Source: Pseudomonas laurentiana
GTDB taxonomy: Bacteria; Pseudomonadota; Gammaproteobacteria; Pseudomonadales; Pseudomonadaceae
Reading direction: 5' to 3'
Length of the DNA stretch: 64,000 bases
Assembly: GCF_014648275.1 (NCBI RefSeq)
Contig: NZ_BMQU01000007.1
Coordinates: forward strand, 173,562-237,561
The notes beneath the pieces are model-generated. The model saw nothing but the letters and a program-made list of their open reading frames with translations. It was not told the origin of the DNA and did not search any database. Below are positions 56,379 to 64,000 of this stretch, one piece after another. A program made the translations under genes and the position numbers. How positions within the stretch are numbered: the stretch's first letter is position 1; each line of letters begins with the position of its first letter.

Positions 56379-56882
56379 ATGTACCTACGCCTCAGCCTTT
56401 GCATTCTGGCCCTGCTCTCAGTGGGCGGGTGCGCTACTACCGCGTCACAGTGCAATGCCTCCGACAGCGATGTCAGCATGATCAAGAAGCTCAACTGCGA
56501 CTACGGTGGCGGTTACAGCGAGCAGGTGCGCAACAGCGAGCAGGCCTTGGTCGATGCCCGTGAGCAGAACCGTCAGTTCAACGACGTATATGCTCAGCTC
56601 AGCGCACAGCAGACTTCGACCCGCCAAGACCTGGCAACCGTACAACGTCAGCAGGCCAGCCTGGAAAAGTCGCTCAATGGCCTGTTGGCCACGCTCAAGG
56701 CCCGGCATGCCAACAAGCGCGACGTACAACAGCAGATTGCGGGCCTTGAACAGCGGATGAAAGCCTCGCAGAGCGCCCCTGCCAGCATGGCCAACGCTGC
56801 CCAGGTCGAGGCCCGCAAGCAAGAACTGAAAGCTCTGCAGCAGCAGGTCAGCCGCCTCCAGCTGAGCCTCGGTTACGAGTAA
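56379..56882 (+). CDS. Coiled-coil lipoprotein 2 of the srf cluster
   Basis: 167 residues. Lipobox VGGC (Cys18), then coiled coil (EQVRNSEQALVDAREQNRQF, LATVQRQQASLEKSL). It begins 10 bases after lipoprotein 1 and could pair with it. The start at 56379 is set by the signal peptide. It ends just before a strong hairpin. Confidence 0.72.
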   Translation: MYLRLSLCILALLSVGGCATTASQCNASDSDVSMIKKLNCDYGGGYSEQVRNSEQALVDAREQNRQFNDVYAQLSAQQTSTRQDLATVQRQQASLEKSLNGLLATLKARHANKRDVQQQIAGLEQRMKASQSAPASMANAAQVEARKQELKALQQQVSRLQLSLGYE

Positions 56883-56890
56883 GCCTCTTA

Positions 56891-56918
56891 CCGGCAGCCT
56901 CGGCTGCCGGTCTTTTTC
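56891..56918 (+). terminator. intrinsic terminator inside the srf cluster
   Basis: ACCGGCAGC (56891-56899) and GCTGCCGGT (56904-56912) pair perfectly over a CTCG loop, followed by CTTTTT. It lies only 12 bases before the next ATG (56930) in the same direction, so it may reduce and not abolish expression of the two VWA genes that follow. Confidence 0.75.
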
Positions 56919-56929
56919 AGGACATCCTC

Positions 56930-58162
56930 ATGCAACGGGTTACCCGTGATGCCAGCACGAGCCAGGACGGCTTAGCCTCGCTCGAACACACCGTAGCGAT
57001 TATCGCCAAGCATTTTCCACCCAGCGTTGCTCACCTCTATGCGGTCCCGCGAAAAGGCGCCGATGGCACCCGTGAATGGTGGTCGGAACTGACCGGACAG
57101 CCACGCCAGTACCGCGAGCTCAATGCCGATGAGCAACACGCGCTGCTTGAGATCTATGCACAGCGCCAAGACGCCGTCACACAGTTGGCCAATGAACTGG
57201 AACGTCGCGGCCAGGGCACAGAAGCTAGCGCACTGCGGCGACTGGTAGGGCCACCGAACCTCGACAACCTCTACAGCATCAATGGCTATCCGCTGTTGGT
57301 GCGCTGGGGTGATCCTGAACCCAGGCCGGCACCAAGCCCGGCTCCACAAATAGCCGCTCCGATTGCGCGTCGGCGAAAGTGGATCTGGTTGCCATGGTTC
57401 CTGCTGCCATTACTCTTGCTGCTAGCACTGCTGCTCGCGCTGTGGATAGGCTGGCCTTACCTGCAACGGTGGCTGAATACACCCCAGCCGCAGCACTTCG
57501 CCTGCGTTAAAGACCCCCAGGCACAGCCCCCTGAGTTTTCCGTGGTCCTCGATACCTCCGGCTCAATGCAACTGAGCGTGGATGCCACGCTCGAAGACGA
57601 GCAATGGTTTTTCACCCTTGGCCAAGAGGACGGGGCCGACCCTGAGCGCCTGGCCCGGATAACCCGAGGCCCAATACGCATGGACGTGGCCAAGAGCGCG
57701 TTGAGCCAGATGGTGAACGACCTGCACCCGGCCATCGACATGCGCATCGTGACCTTTGATGGCTGCCGCGCGCCAATCGACCATGGCCAGTTCAGTCTTG
57801 CTCAACGCCCGGCCTTGATCCAAGGCATTAAAGGCCTCGTGGCCAACGATGGCACTGCACTCACGGCAAGCCTGGAAAGCGCCGCGCGCACGATGAATGG
57901 CCGGGACCGCGACGGGGTCATCGTAATGTTCGTCGATGGTGCAGACGGTTGTGGCCAAAACGCTTGCGAGGTGGCGAAACGTATTGCCCGAGAACAACCA
58001 CGGTTGCGGGTCAACCTGGTCAACATCAGCAATAACAGCCTGGCCAGTTGCATTGCCGACAGCACCGGTGGCCGGGTGTACTCAGCGAACAATGCCTTGG
58101 AAATGGCAAAGGCCCTGCAAGACGCCAGCCAAGAGGTTTCCGGCAGTGCCAATTGCGACTAA
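56930..58162 (+). CDS. Membrane-anchored VWA protein 1
   Basis: 410 residues. A cytoplasmic N-terminal domain (1-~125, TVAIIAKHFPPSVAHLYAVP ... NLDNLYSINGYPLLVRWGD), a basic stretch RRRKW before one membrane helix (~150-172), then an external VWA domain with a perfect DTSGS metal site (208-212), GTALT and DGADGCGQ. Several Cys suggest disulfides. The basic residues before the helix indicate a cytoplasmic N-terminus. A paralogue follows after 28 bases. Confidence 0.82.
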   Translation: MQRVTRDASTSQDGLASLEHTVAIIAKHFPPSVAHLYAVPRKGADGTREWWSELTGQPRQYRELNADEQHALLEIYAQRQDAVTQLANELERRGQGTEASALRRLVGPPNLDNLYSINGYPLLVRWGDPEPRPAPSPAPQIAAPIARRRKWIWLPWFLLPLLLLLALLLALWIGWPYLQRWLNTPQPQHFACVKDPQAQPPEFSVVLDTSGSMQLSVDATLEDEQWFFTLGQEDGADPERLARITRGPIRMDVAKSALSQMVNDLHPAIDMRIVTFDGCRAPIDHGQFSLAQRPALIQGIKGLVANDGTALTASLESAARTMNGRDRDGVIVMFVDGADGCGQNACEVAKRIAREQPRLRVNLVNISNNSLASCIADSTGGRVYSANNALEMAKALQDASQEVSGSANCD

Positions 58163-58190
58163 TGCCTGTTGATTGTAAGGAATTGAACGT

Positions 58191-59480
58191 ATGCAACGGG
58201 TAACCCGCGATACCTACGCAAGCCAGGACAGTGCACAGGCTCTGGATCAGACGGTAGCGTTGATTCGCCTGCACTTTCCGCCAACTATTGCTCACCTCTA
58301 TGCCATCCCCCGCCAAGGCAAAGATGGCGTGCTGGAGTGGTGGTCAGAGCTTGCCGGCCAGCCACACCTCTACGCCACGTTGAACCGTGAACAGCAGGCG
58401 GCGTTGTTGATGCGTTATGAAGAACGCCAGACCGCAGTGGGGCACCTGGCCCTGGAGCTGGAGCGGCGTGGCCAGGAACAGGCAGCCAAGGCGCTGCGTG
58501 GTCTGATCGGTGCGCCTGACCTCGACAATCTCTACAGCGTCAATGGCGAGCCTCTGGTGGTACGCTGGGGGCAGCAACCGGCACCGCTGCAGGCTCCCCC
58601 CGCAGCCCACAAGCCAACACCTGCTCCGGTCGCAGCACCGGCCAAACCTCCGGTCCCGAAACCGGCCCCGGCGTCACGCACGGTGTCTCCACGTCGACGC
58701 TGGCTCATGTGGCCCTGGTTACTGGGCTTACTGCTGCTGGCAGCGCTCTGGTGGATCTACGCGTGGTGGCCTTCAATTCACCAATTGTGGGTAGCACCAG
58801 GACGCCCTACCTTTGCCTGCGTTCCAGGTACCCCGTCACAGGCAGCCGAGTTTTCCGTGGTACTCGATACCTCAGGCTCAATGGACAGCCGTATTCGGGT
58901 CAAGCAAGAAAGCGACCCGTGGTACATCGACCTGTTGCAAAAAGTCCCGCTGCTGGAGGATTACCTTGCATCCAAAGGCCCACAACGGGTCACACGCATG
59001 GAGGTAGCCAAGAACTCACTCAGCACATTGGTGGAGAACCTGGACAAAGACATCGACATGCGCCTGGTGACGTTCAACGGTTGCCGCGCACCGCTGGACC
59101 ATGGCGTATTCGACCGAGACAAACGTCCACAATTGACAGATCTCATCCAGAAACTCGATGCCAAGGGTGGCACCGGATTGGGTATCAGCCTTGAAGCGGC
59201 AGCCCGACAGATGAATGGTCGTGACCGCGATGGGGTCATTGTGATGTTTGTCGACGGCAGTGACAGCTGTGGCCAAAGCGTCTGCAAGGTGTCCAGTCAG
59301 ATTGCTCAGGCACAGCCGCGACTGCGGATCAATGTGGTCAACATCAGTGCCAGTACAGGCTCGAACTGCGCGGCCGAAAATACCGGCGGCCGGGTCTACA
59401 CAGCCAATGATGCGGCAGCCGTGGCAGCAGCACTGCAAGAAGCCAGCCTGGAAGTGTCAAGTGGCGTACGTTGTGAATGA
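58191..59480 (+). CDS. Membrane-anchored VWA protein 2 (paralogue)
   Basis: 429 residues with the same layout as its upstream neighbour: N-terminal domain (MQRVTRDTYASQDSAQAL, DNLYSVNGEPLVVRWG), Pro/Ala-rich linker, membrane helix, VWA domain with DTSGS (226-230), GTGLG and DGSDSCGQ. An additional segment after the metal site (VPLLEDYLASKGPQ) differs from VWA protein 1. It probably arose by tandem duplication. No gene of the srf cluster follows. Confidence 0.82.
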   Translation: MQRVTRDTYASQDSAQALDQTVALIRLHFPPTIAHLYAIPRQGKDGVLEWWSELAGQPHLYATLNREQQAALLMRYEERQTAVGHLALELERRGQEQAAKALRGLIGAPDLDNLYSVNGEPLVVRWGQQPAPLQAPPAAHKPTPAPVAAPAKPPVPKPAPASRTVSPRRRWLMWPWLLGLLLLAALWWIYAWWPSIHQLWVAPGRPTFACVPGTPSQAAEFSVVLDTSGSMDSRIRVKQESDPWYIDLLQKVPLLEDYLASKGPQRVTRMEVAKNSLSTLVENLDKDIDMRLVTFNGCRAPLDHGVFDRDKRPQLTDLIQKLDAKGGTGLGISLEAAARQMNGRDRDGVIVMFVDGSDSCGQSVCKVSSQIAQAQPRLRINVVNISASTGSNCAAENTGGRVYTANDAAAVAAALQEASLEVSSGVRCE

Positions 59481-59619
59481 CCGCCTTGCCAGCGATCCGA
59501 ACCTTGCGCCAATGACGCTTTTCAATTGGATCAATGCCGCTTTCAACCTTGCCCTGTGGTGATTACTGCACGATTCTTTAGCTATCGATCGTCACTACCA
59601 CCACTTGGCAGGACTCTCT

Positions 59620-60060
59620 ATGAAAACCGTGGCACAGCTCCTGAAATTGAAGTCCCAGCAGCATCAGCAGGTTCATACCATTGCCCCTGACCAGATGGTG
59701 CTCGATGCGCTGCGGGTGATGGCTGAAAAGAACGTCGGTGCCTTGCCCGTCGTTGAAGGCGGCAAAGTGATCGGCGTAATCAGTGAACGCGACTATGCGC
59801 GCAAGATGGTACTGAAGGGTCGTTCATCGGTAGGCACGCCGGTCAGCGCTATCATGAGCGCACCCGTGATTACGGTAGGCCCGCATCAGAACATCGATAC
59901 CTGCATGAGCATGATGACCGATGGCCACCTGCGTCACCTGCCGGTAGTGGAGAACGGTGAGCTGCTGGGCCTGCTGTCGATTGGCGACCTGGTCAAGGCG
60001 GCCATTGCTGAACAAGCGGACCTTATTCAGCAACTGGAACACTACATTCGCGGTGACTGA
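59620..60060 (+). CDS. CBS-domain protein
   Basis: 146 residues made of two CBS domains (VLDALRVMAEKNVGALPVVEGGKVIGVISERDYARK and IDTCMSMMTDGHLRHLPVVENGELLGLLSIGDLVKA). Such pairs bind adenine nucleotides and signal energy state to a partner. No partner domain is present. I start at 59620 (MKTVAQLLKLK). It is separated from the srf cluster by 139 bases and converges with the next gene. Confidence 0.85.
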   Translation: MKTVAQLLKLKSQQHQQVHTIAPDQMVLDALRVMAEKNVGALPVVEGGKVIGVISERDYARKMVLKGRSSVGTPVSAIMSAPVITVGPHQNIDTCMSMMTDGHLRHLPVVENGELLGLLSIGDLVKAAIAEQADLIQQLEHYIRGD

Positions 60061-60075
60061 AACCGAGGGCTGATT

Positions 60076-60423
60076 TCAGATCAGCCCTGCACTGTCGTCG
60101 TCATCGTCGACCAACAGGCGGGTGAGGCCACCCAGTGCAATCCGCGCCTGAGAGCGCCCCAGCAACTTGCCTTGGGCGCCTTCCGGCAAATCGGTAATGC
60201 TGATCAGCCCTTTGCGGGTCAGCACTTCGATCAAGTCTTCCAGTACCCGGATCATCTCCTGGTCACTTTGCTTGAGCCGCTGAAGGCTGCCTTCCAGCAC
60301 GTCGTCAGCAAACCATTTCTGAATCTCGGTGTTGTCCGCTGGCAAGGTTTCCGTGGCCTCGGCATAGGGTGCGGCCTCTACCCGGCGCAGTTGGCCCTGT
60401 GCATCGCGTTGCACGTAGTACAT
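60076..60423 (-). CDS. Tryptophan-synthase-beta-like small protein
   Basis: 115 residues, cytoplasmic. MYYVQRDAQGQLRRVEAAPY, then a helical central part (VLEGSLQRLKQSDQEMIRVLEDLIEVLTRKG) and an acidic end DDDDDSAGLI. In Pseudomonas it is usually annotated tryptophan synthase subunit beta-like, but it has no resemblance to a full TrpB and no enzymatic motif. The start at 60423 has AGGGAAA upstream. Its function is unknown. Confidence 0.75.
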   Translation of the reverse strand: MYYVQRDAQGQLRRVEAAPYAEATETLPADNTEIQKWFADDVLEGSLQRLKQSDQEMIRVLEDLIEVLTRKGLISITDLPEGAQGKLLGRSQARIALGGLTRLLVDDDDDSAGLI

Positions 60424-60584
60424 GGGGGTTTCCCTCGTGTGTGTCAGTCCATATCCGCCATCAGCAGCATAGGCAAAGCCCGCCGGACGATAGCGCCCGG
60501 CGCGCCAGTATGCGCCGCGAAGACGGTACAGGGAAAGGCCCGAGGCCAGCGACAACCCGGGTCGGGCTGCCGCTGGCACAGGCA
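60424..60584. other. gap between small gene and adhesin stop
   Basis: About 160 bases downstream of the adhesin stop; no gene or clear terminator is evident, though an inverted CCCGG/CCGGG pair is present. Confidence 0.3.
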
Positions 60585-63500
60585 TCAGCTGTTGGAGTGA
60601 TCGATCTTGATGGTCGGGTCTGCACCCGAGATCAACGAGTTGATCGTGGTGTTCGACCAGTTCACGCCTTCAAGCTTGATGGTGGCATCCGCATTAGCCA
60701 AATTGCCGGCCTCATTGAGCTTACCCTCGGAACTGACCTGCAGCGTAGAAACGCCATCGACGGTGGTGATTTTCAGGTAATTGTCGATAGTACTGGCCTT
60801 CTCACCCTGAAGCAGGTCGCTCAGGTCAAGACGGTCGCCTTCAGCAGGCTTGAAGTCCCTGACGACATCATGCCCCGTCTCGCCGGCTTTCCATACGAAG
60901 GTATCGGCGCTGCTGCTTCCCACCAGCAGATCATTACCATAGCCACCGGACACCGTGTGGTTGTCACTCTGAGTGAAGAGGATGCTCTCGTTATCACTGC
61001 CCAGCAGCGACAGCGCTGCAGCCTGCGACACCGGAGCACCTGGACCCGTTGCATCAATCGTGATGTTCAAATGCGCCGAGTCCGTATCACCATCGGCCTG
61101 GGTCAGTTTGTACTCGAACTGATCCGTGTGGCCCACGTTGTCCTTATTGTTAACCGGTGTATAGGTATAGGAGCCATCGCTCTTTATGACCAAATCACCA
61201 TAGCTACCCGTAACAGTGGTCCCCCCTGCCGGGACATCTACCCAGGTGCCATTGACCTTGACCGACAAGGTTGAGGTTTCGCCGCTAGCGCCCCAGAGGT
61301 CGTTTGCTTGCACCGAGCCGGTGACCGGTGTTGCTGACCACTCGATACTCGTAGCACCCGGTACCTTGGCTGTGAAGTCGTCGAACGTCACAGTGGCCAG
61401 TTTGCTGGAGGAGTTCCCGCTACCGTCATGTACCTCCAGGAATATCCGATACAGGGTATTGGCATCCAATGCGCCGGTTGTCGCTGTTCCGCTCCCGGAG
61501 ATGGAGTTGTACTCCACGGAGGACCAGGTATTACCGCCATCCGTGCTCTTGAAAAGCGTCCATCCAGCCGTATCACCATTATTGAAGTTACTGGTGCTGG
61601 TAGAGAACGACAACGTTTCGCCAGCAACCGCACCCGTCTTGTAGGTCGGCGTCAGCGCTTGGGCATCACCAGAGCTGCTGCCGTTGTTGTCTGTCAGCTT
61701 CAAAGCATTGCTGCTGATTTTTGCATCAGGATTGTTGCCGTTGAGGGAGCTGGACTGCCAACTGTTCAGGTTTACTTTCAGAACAGCACTATCCGACAAA
61801 CTTGTCTGGTTCTGGTCGACAGGAGTGGTGAACTTCCACTGATTGGTTTCATTGCTGGAGAAATTCGCCAGCGTTGTGGGCGTATCCGCTGCGGTGACTG
61901 TCTTGGATACCAACGTAGCCGTTACGTTGTCATCGGTGGCAATCGGATCGCTACGATCATTGACTGTCAGCGTCAACGTCGAAGAGGCTGTCGCGCCATT
62001 GGCATCCTTCAAAGTGACATTCAGTACGGCCTGAAGGGACGTAGGGGTGTCGAAATTGTCTTTCCCGCTAAAGGTGTAGGTGCCATCAGCCTTGATAATC
62101 ACCTTACCGACATTACCGAGGTCAATCGTCTTCACGTCGTTCGCATTGGAGAACGTGTAGGTCACATTATTGAACTCAACGGACACCAGCTTCCAACCAT
62201 CCGCTGCCCAACCGGCAGTACCACCAGTGTCATTGCTGGTGACATTACCCGATGCAACGCTGCCGCCGGCACTGGTCACCAATGCGTCAGTCAAGGCGCT
62301 GAGTGTGGTGTCCACCACCAGCACGTGGTTGTCATTCGCCCCACTGGTGATGGTGCCGGTTTTCTCGCCCGGCTTCCAGGCAATCGGCTCCAGATAGTTT
62401 TTGTCGCTGTTGCTCAAGCCGCCAAAGCCCACAGCAAAGGAGTCACTGAACCCTTTGTTTTCAAGGAAATTGATCCAGGTGGACTCAGGCGCCGCTCCAT
62501 CGTTGGGCACGCCATCTGACATGAAGATGCTGACCAGCTTGCCGCCGCCCGCTGGAGGGGCCGAGAAATTAGTGATTACACTATTCAGTGCATCGTTGTA
62601 GTCGGTACTGCCGGTTGCCTGCATCTTGTTGATCGCAGCCAAGGCATCGTCCAGATTGGTGAACCAGCCACCATCTTTGCCCGAACTATGGAACGTCGCG
62701 CTGCTGGAAAACGAGACAATGAACACCGAGTGCACGGAGCCGGATGCGAAAAGATTCTTCACCGCATCCTTGAGCATTGCCAGCCGGGAGGTGTATGGGC
62801 CTGAACCATCCGGGTCGCTGCCATTCTGTCCATTGCCCGCAGGCCCCATACTGCCAGAACGGTCAAGAACCAGAACCACATCGCTACCGCCAGCCGTTCC
62901 GCTTTCCAGGATGGACGCGCTATCGCCGCTGACGGTTGGCCCCTGGTCATTGTCGAGGATGGTGCCGGTGGCCGTATTCTGACTGCCGACTGCGACATGC
63001 TCGAACACGTTGTTAGTGTCCGTCACACCCTTGATGGTAGCGGTCAACGACTCGCTGTTTTCAATCTTGGTGTCATCAACGGTCTGTACAGGGAACGTAA
63101 CGCTGCTGGAACCACCGCCGATGGTAACGTTGGTTGGCAGCGAGCCGTTCACATCACCGGAGTCCGCAGTACCGCTCCAGTCCAGGCTCACGGATACCGA
63201 TTTACCGCTTGGAACTGTTACCGCGTTACCGTCCTTGTCTACCAACTCAACCTTATAGGTCAGTACACCACCCTCGGTGACGGAGCCTGCACCAGCAAGG
63301 CTGATCTTGGCGAATACTGTATCGATCGTGTCGGCAACAGTGGCTGTGGTGCTAGCACCGGCCAGACTGACGCCCTCAAAGTTACCGCCATTGACCGCAG
63401 TGACCGTTGCAGAGAGGCTGCTGGCATCTCTGTAGACGTCTTCACCGTTGGTGTTTGGAACCACCAAGGTGCCTTTACCGCTGGCATCAACGTTCACGGT

Positions 63501-64000
63501 GTAGTTAGTACCACCGACGTTGACGGTCAGGGTCGTCGCGCCCTGTGGCGGATTGCTCAACTGGAAGTTGAAGGTGACGTTCGCGTCGCCTTCTTTAGCC
63601 GGGTCAGCAGTCACCGCTACGGTGGTGTTCTGGATCGTGTCGGCAATAGTCGCCGTGGCAGACGCACCCGACAGGTTTGTGCCTTCGAAGTTGCCGCCGT
63701 TTACCGCCGTAACGGTCGCGGTGAGGCTGCTGGCGTCGGTGTAGACGTCTTCACCGTTGGTGTTTGGAACCACCAAGGTGCCTTTACCGCTGGCATCAAC
63801 GTTCACGGTGTAGTTAGTACCACCGACGTTGACGGTCAGGGTCGTCGCGCCCTGTGGCGGATTGCTCAACTGGAAGTTGAAGGTGACGTTCGCGTCGCCT
63901 TCTTTAGCCGGGTCAGCAGTCACCGCTACGGTGGTGTTCTGGATCGTGTCGGCAATCGTCGCGGTGCCGGTGGCACCGGTCAGGTCGGTCGCTTCGTAGT
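60585..64000 (-). CDS. C-terminal part of a giant LapA-like RTX adhesin (5' end outside window)
   Basis: At least 1138 codons, open past the window edge. From the visible N-side: ~103-residue repeats (309 bp), then a Calx-beta-like module (AKISLAGAGSVTEGG, about 62960-63310), a VWA domain with DRSGS (about 62849-62863), cadherin/VCBS-like modules with DGSYTYTPVNN, one RTX-like turn GGYGNDLLVG, and a C-terminal secretion region ending DHSNS. This order is that of LapA, exported by type I secretion and held at the outer membrane for biofilm formation. The ATG at 63923 is internal: the frame stays open upstream. Confidence 0.85.
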   Translation of the reverse strand, partial: YEATDLTGATGTATIADTIQNTTVAVTADPAKEGDANVTFNFQLSNPPQGATTLTVNVGGTNYTVNVDASGKGTLVVPNTNGEDVYTDASSLTATVTAVNGGNFEGTNLSGASATATIADTIQNTTVAVTADPAKEGDANVTFNFQLSNPPQGATTLTVNVGGTNYTVNVDASGKGTLVVPNTNGEDVYRDASSLSATVTAVNGGNFEGVSLAGASTTATVADTIDTVFAKISLAGAGSVTEGGVLTYKVELVDKDGNAVTVPSGKSVSVSLDWSGTADSGDVNGSLPTNVTIGGGSSSVTFPVQTVDDTKIENSESLTATIKGVTDTNNVFEHVAVGSQNTATGTILDNDQGPTVSGDSASILESGTAGGSDVVLVLDRSGSMGPAGNGQNGSDPDGSGPYTSRLAMLKDAVKNLFASGSVHSVFIVSFSSSATFHSSGKDGGWFTNLDDALAAINKMQATGSTDYNDALNSVITNFSAPPAGGGKLVSIFMSDGVPNDGAAPESTWINFLENKGFSDSFAVGFGGLSNSDKNYLEPIAWKPGEKTGTITSGANDNHVLVVDTTLSALTDALVTSAGGSVASGNVTSNDTGGTAGWAADGWKLVSVEFNNVTYTFSNANDVKTIDLGNVGKVIIKADGTYTFSGKDNFDTPTSLQAVLNVTLKDANGATASSTLTLTVNDRSDPIATDDNVTATLVSKTVTAADTPTTLANFSSNETNQWKFTTPVDQNQTSLSDSAVLKVNLNSWQSSSLNGNNPDAKISSNALKLTDNNGSSSGDAQALTPTYKTGAVAGETLSFSTSTSNFNNGDTAGWTLFKSTDGGNTWSSVEYNSISGSGTATTGALDANTLYRIFLEVHDGSGNSSSKLATVTFDDFTAKVPGATSIEWSATPVTGSVQANDLWGASGETSTLSVKVNGTWVDVPAGGTTVTGSYGDLVIKSDGSYTYTPVNNKDNVGHTDQFEYKLTQADGDTDSAHLNITIDATGPGAPVSQAAALSLLGSDNESILFTQSDNHTVSGGYGNDLLVGSSSADTFVWKAGETGHDVVRDFKPAEGDRLDLSDLLQGEKASTIDNYLKITTVDGVSTLQVSSEGKLNEAGNLANADATIKLEGVNWSNTTINSLISGADPTIKIDHSNS
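63432..63956 (-). repeat. two near-identical 309-bp repeats in the adhesin gene
   Basis: 63432-63647 and 63741-63956 are identical over 216 bases by my reading, offset 309. The flanking bases diverge. Such homogenised repeats are typical of LapA-type adhesins and easy to mis-assemble. Confidence 0.8.

Noticed and set aside
63921-63923. ATG as the start of the adhesin gene
   Set aside because: The frame stays open to the window edge and the preceding codons continue the same repeat, so this Met is internal.

Overview
The window is chromosomal DNA of a fluorescent Pseudomonas, most likely of the P. putida group. Support comes from the high-GC coding style, the core block ppi-algQ-dsbB-hemYXDC-algR-argH / cyaA-rnk-cyaY-lptM-lysA-dapF-xerC-sutA-amtB-glnK-ubiK-comM, the amaAB/hglS lysine-catabolism cluster, and a LapA-like RTX adhesin. 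I see no rRNA, tRNA, CRISPR array, insertion sequence or prophage.

Layout. (1) 1-9830: core genes for protein folding (FKBP isomerase, DsbB), sigma-70 control (AlgQ), early tetrapyrrole synthesis (hemCDXY, one leftward operon), the response regulator AlgR, argH and a glutathione transferase. The sensor kinase gene algZ, expected between algR and argH, is missing apart from what looks like its last 35 codons. (2) 9978-22751: small conserved proteins, class I adenylate cyclase, Rnk, frataxin CyaY, the lysA-dapF-DUF484-xerC-HAD operon, SutA, and glnK-amtB behind a good sigma-54 promoter with an NtrC-like site. (3) 22883-28197: an accessory catabolic cassette between ubiK and comM, with a GntR regulator, a soluble Cache sensor protein, a PuuC/KauB-type aldehyde dehydrogenase and an APC permease. 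(4) 29884-31200: a repeat-rich region in which a REP-like element, a small DUF3077/DUF6124-like gene and a fold-back leader element occur twice. The second copy of the gene is decayed, and an XRE regulator gene sits inside the first copy. (5) 31221-40633: a mechanosensitive channel with a cyclic-nucleotide-binding domain, the amaA/amaB/hglS lysine catabolic genes with two LysR regulators, and a MATE exporter. (6) 40660-59480: a 17.5-kb rightward cluster led by srfA-srfB-srfC homologues. It continues with a bitopic protein, a periplasmic VWA protein with an SH3-like region, an FtsX-type ABC transporter, an exported FGE/SUMF1-like protein, two coiled-coil lipoproteins and two paralogous membrane-anchored VWA proteins. 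(7) 59620-64000: a CBS protein, a small conserved protein and the C-terminal part of a giant LapA-like adhesin that runs off the window.

The best candidate for an undescribed system is the srf cluster. Tight spacing and overlapping stops and starts suggest one co-expressed machine spanning cytoplasm (actin/Hsp70-like ATPase, P-loop GTPase-like protein), inner membrane (ABC transporter, bitopic proteins), periplasm (VWA and FGE-like proteins) and probably the outer membrane (lipoproteins). The second candidate is the duplicated fold-back leader beside the DUF3077-like genes, which may be a structured RNA.
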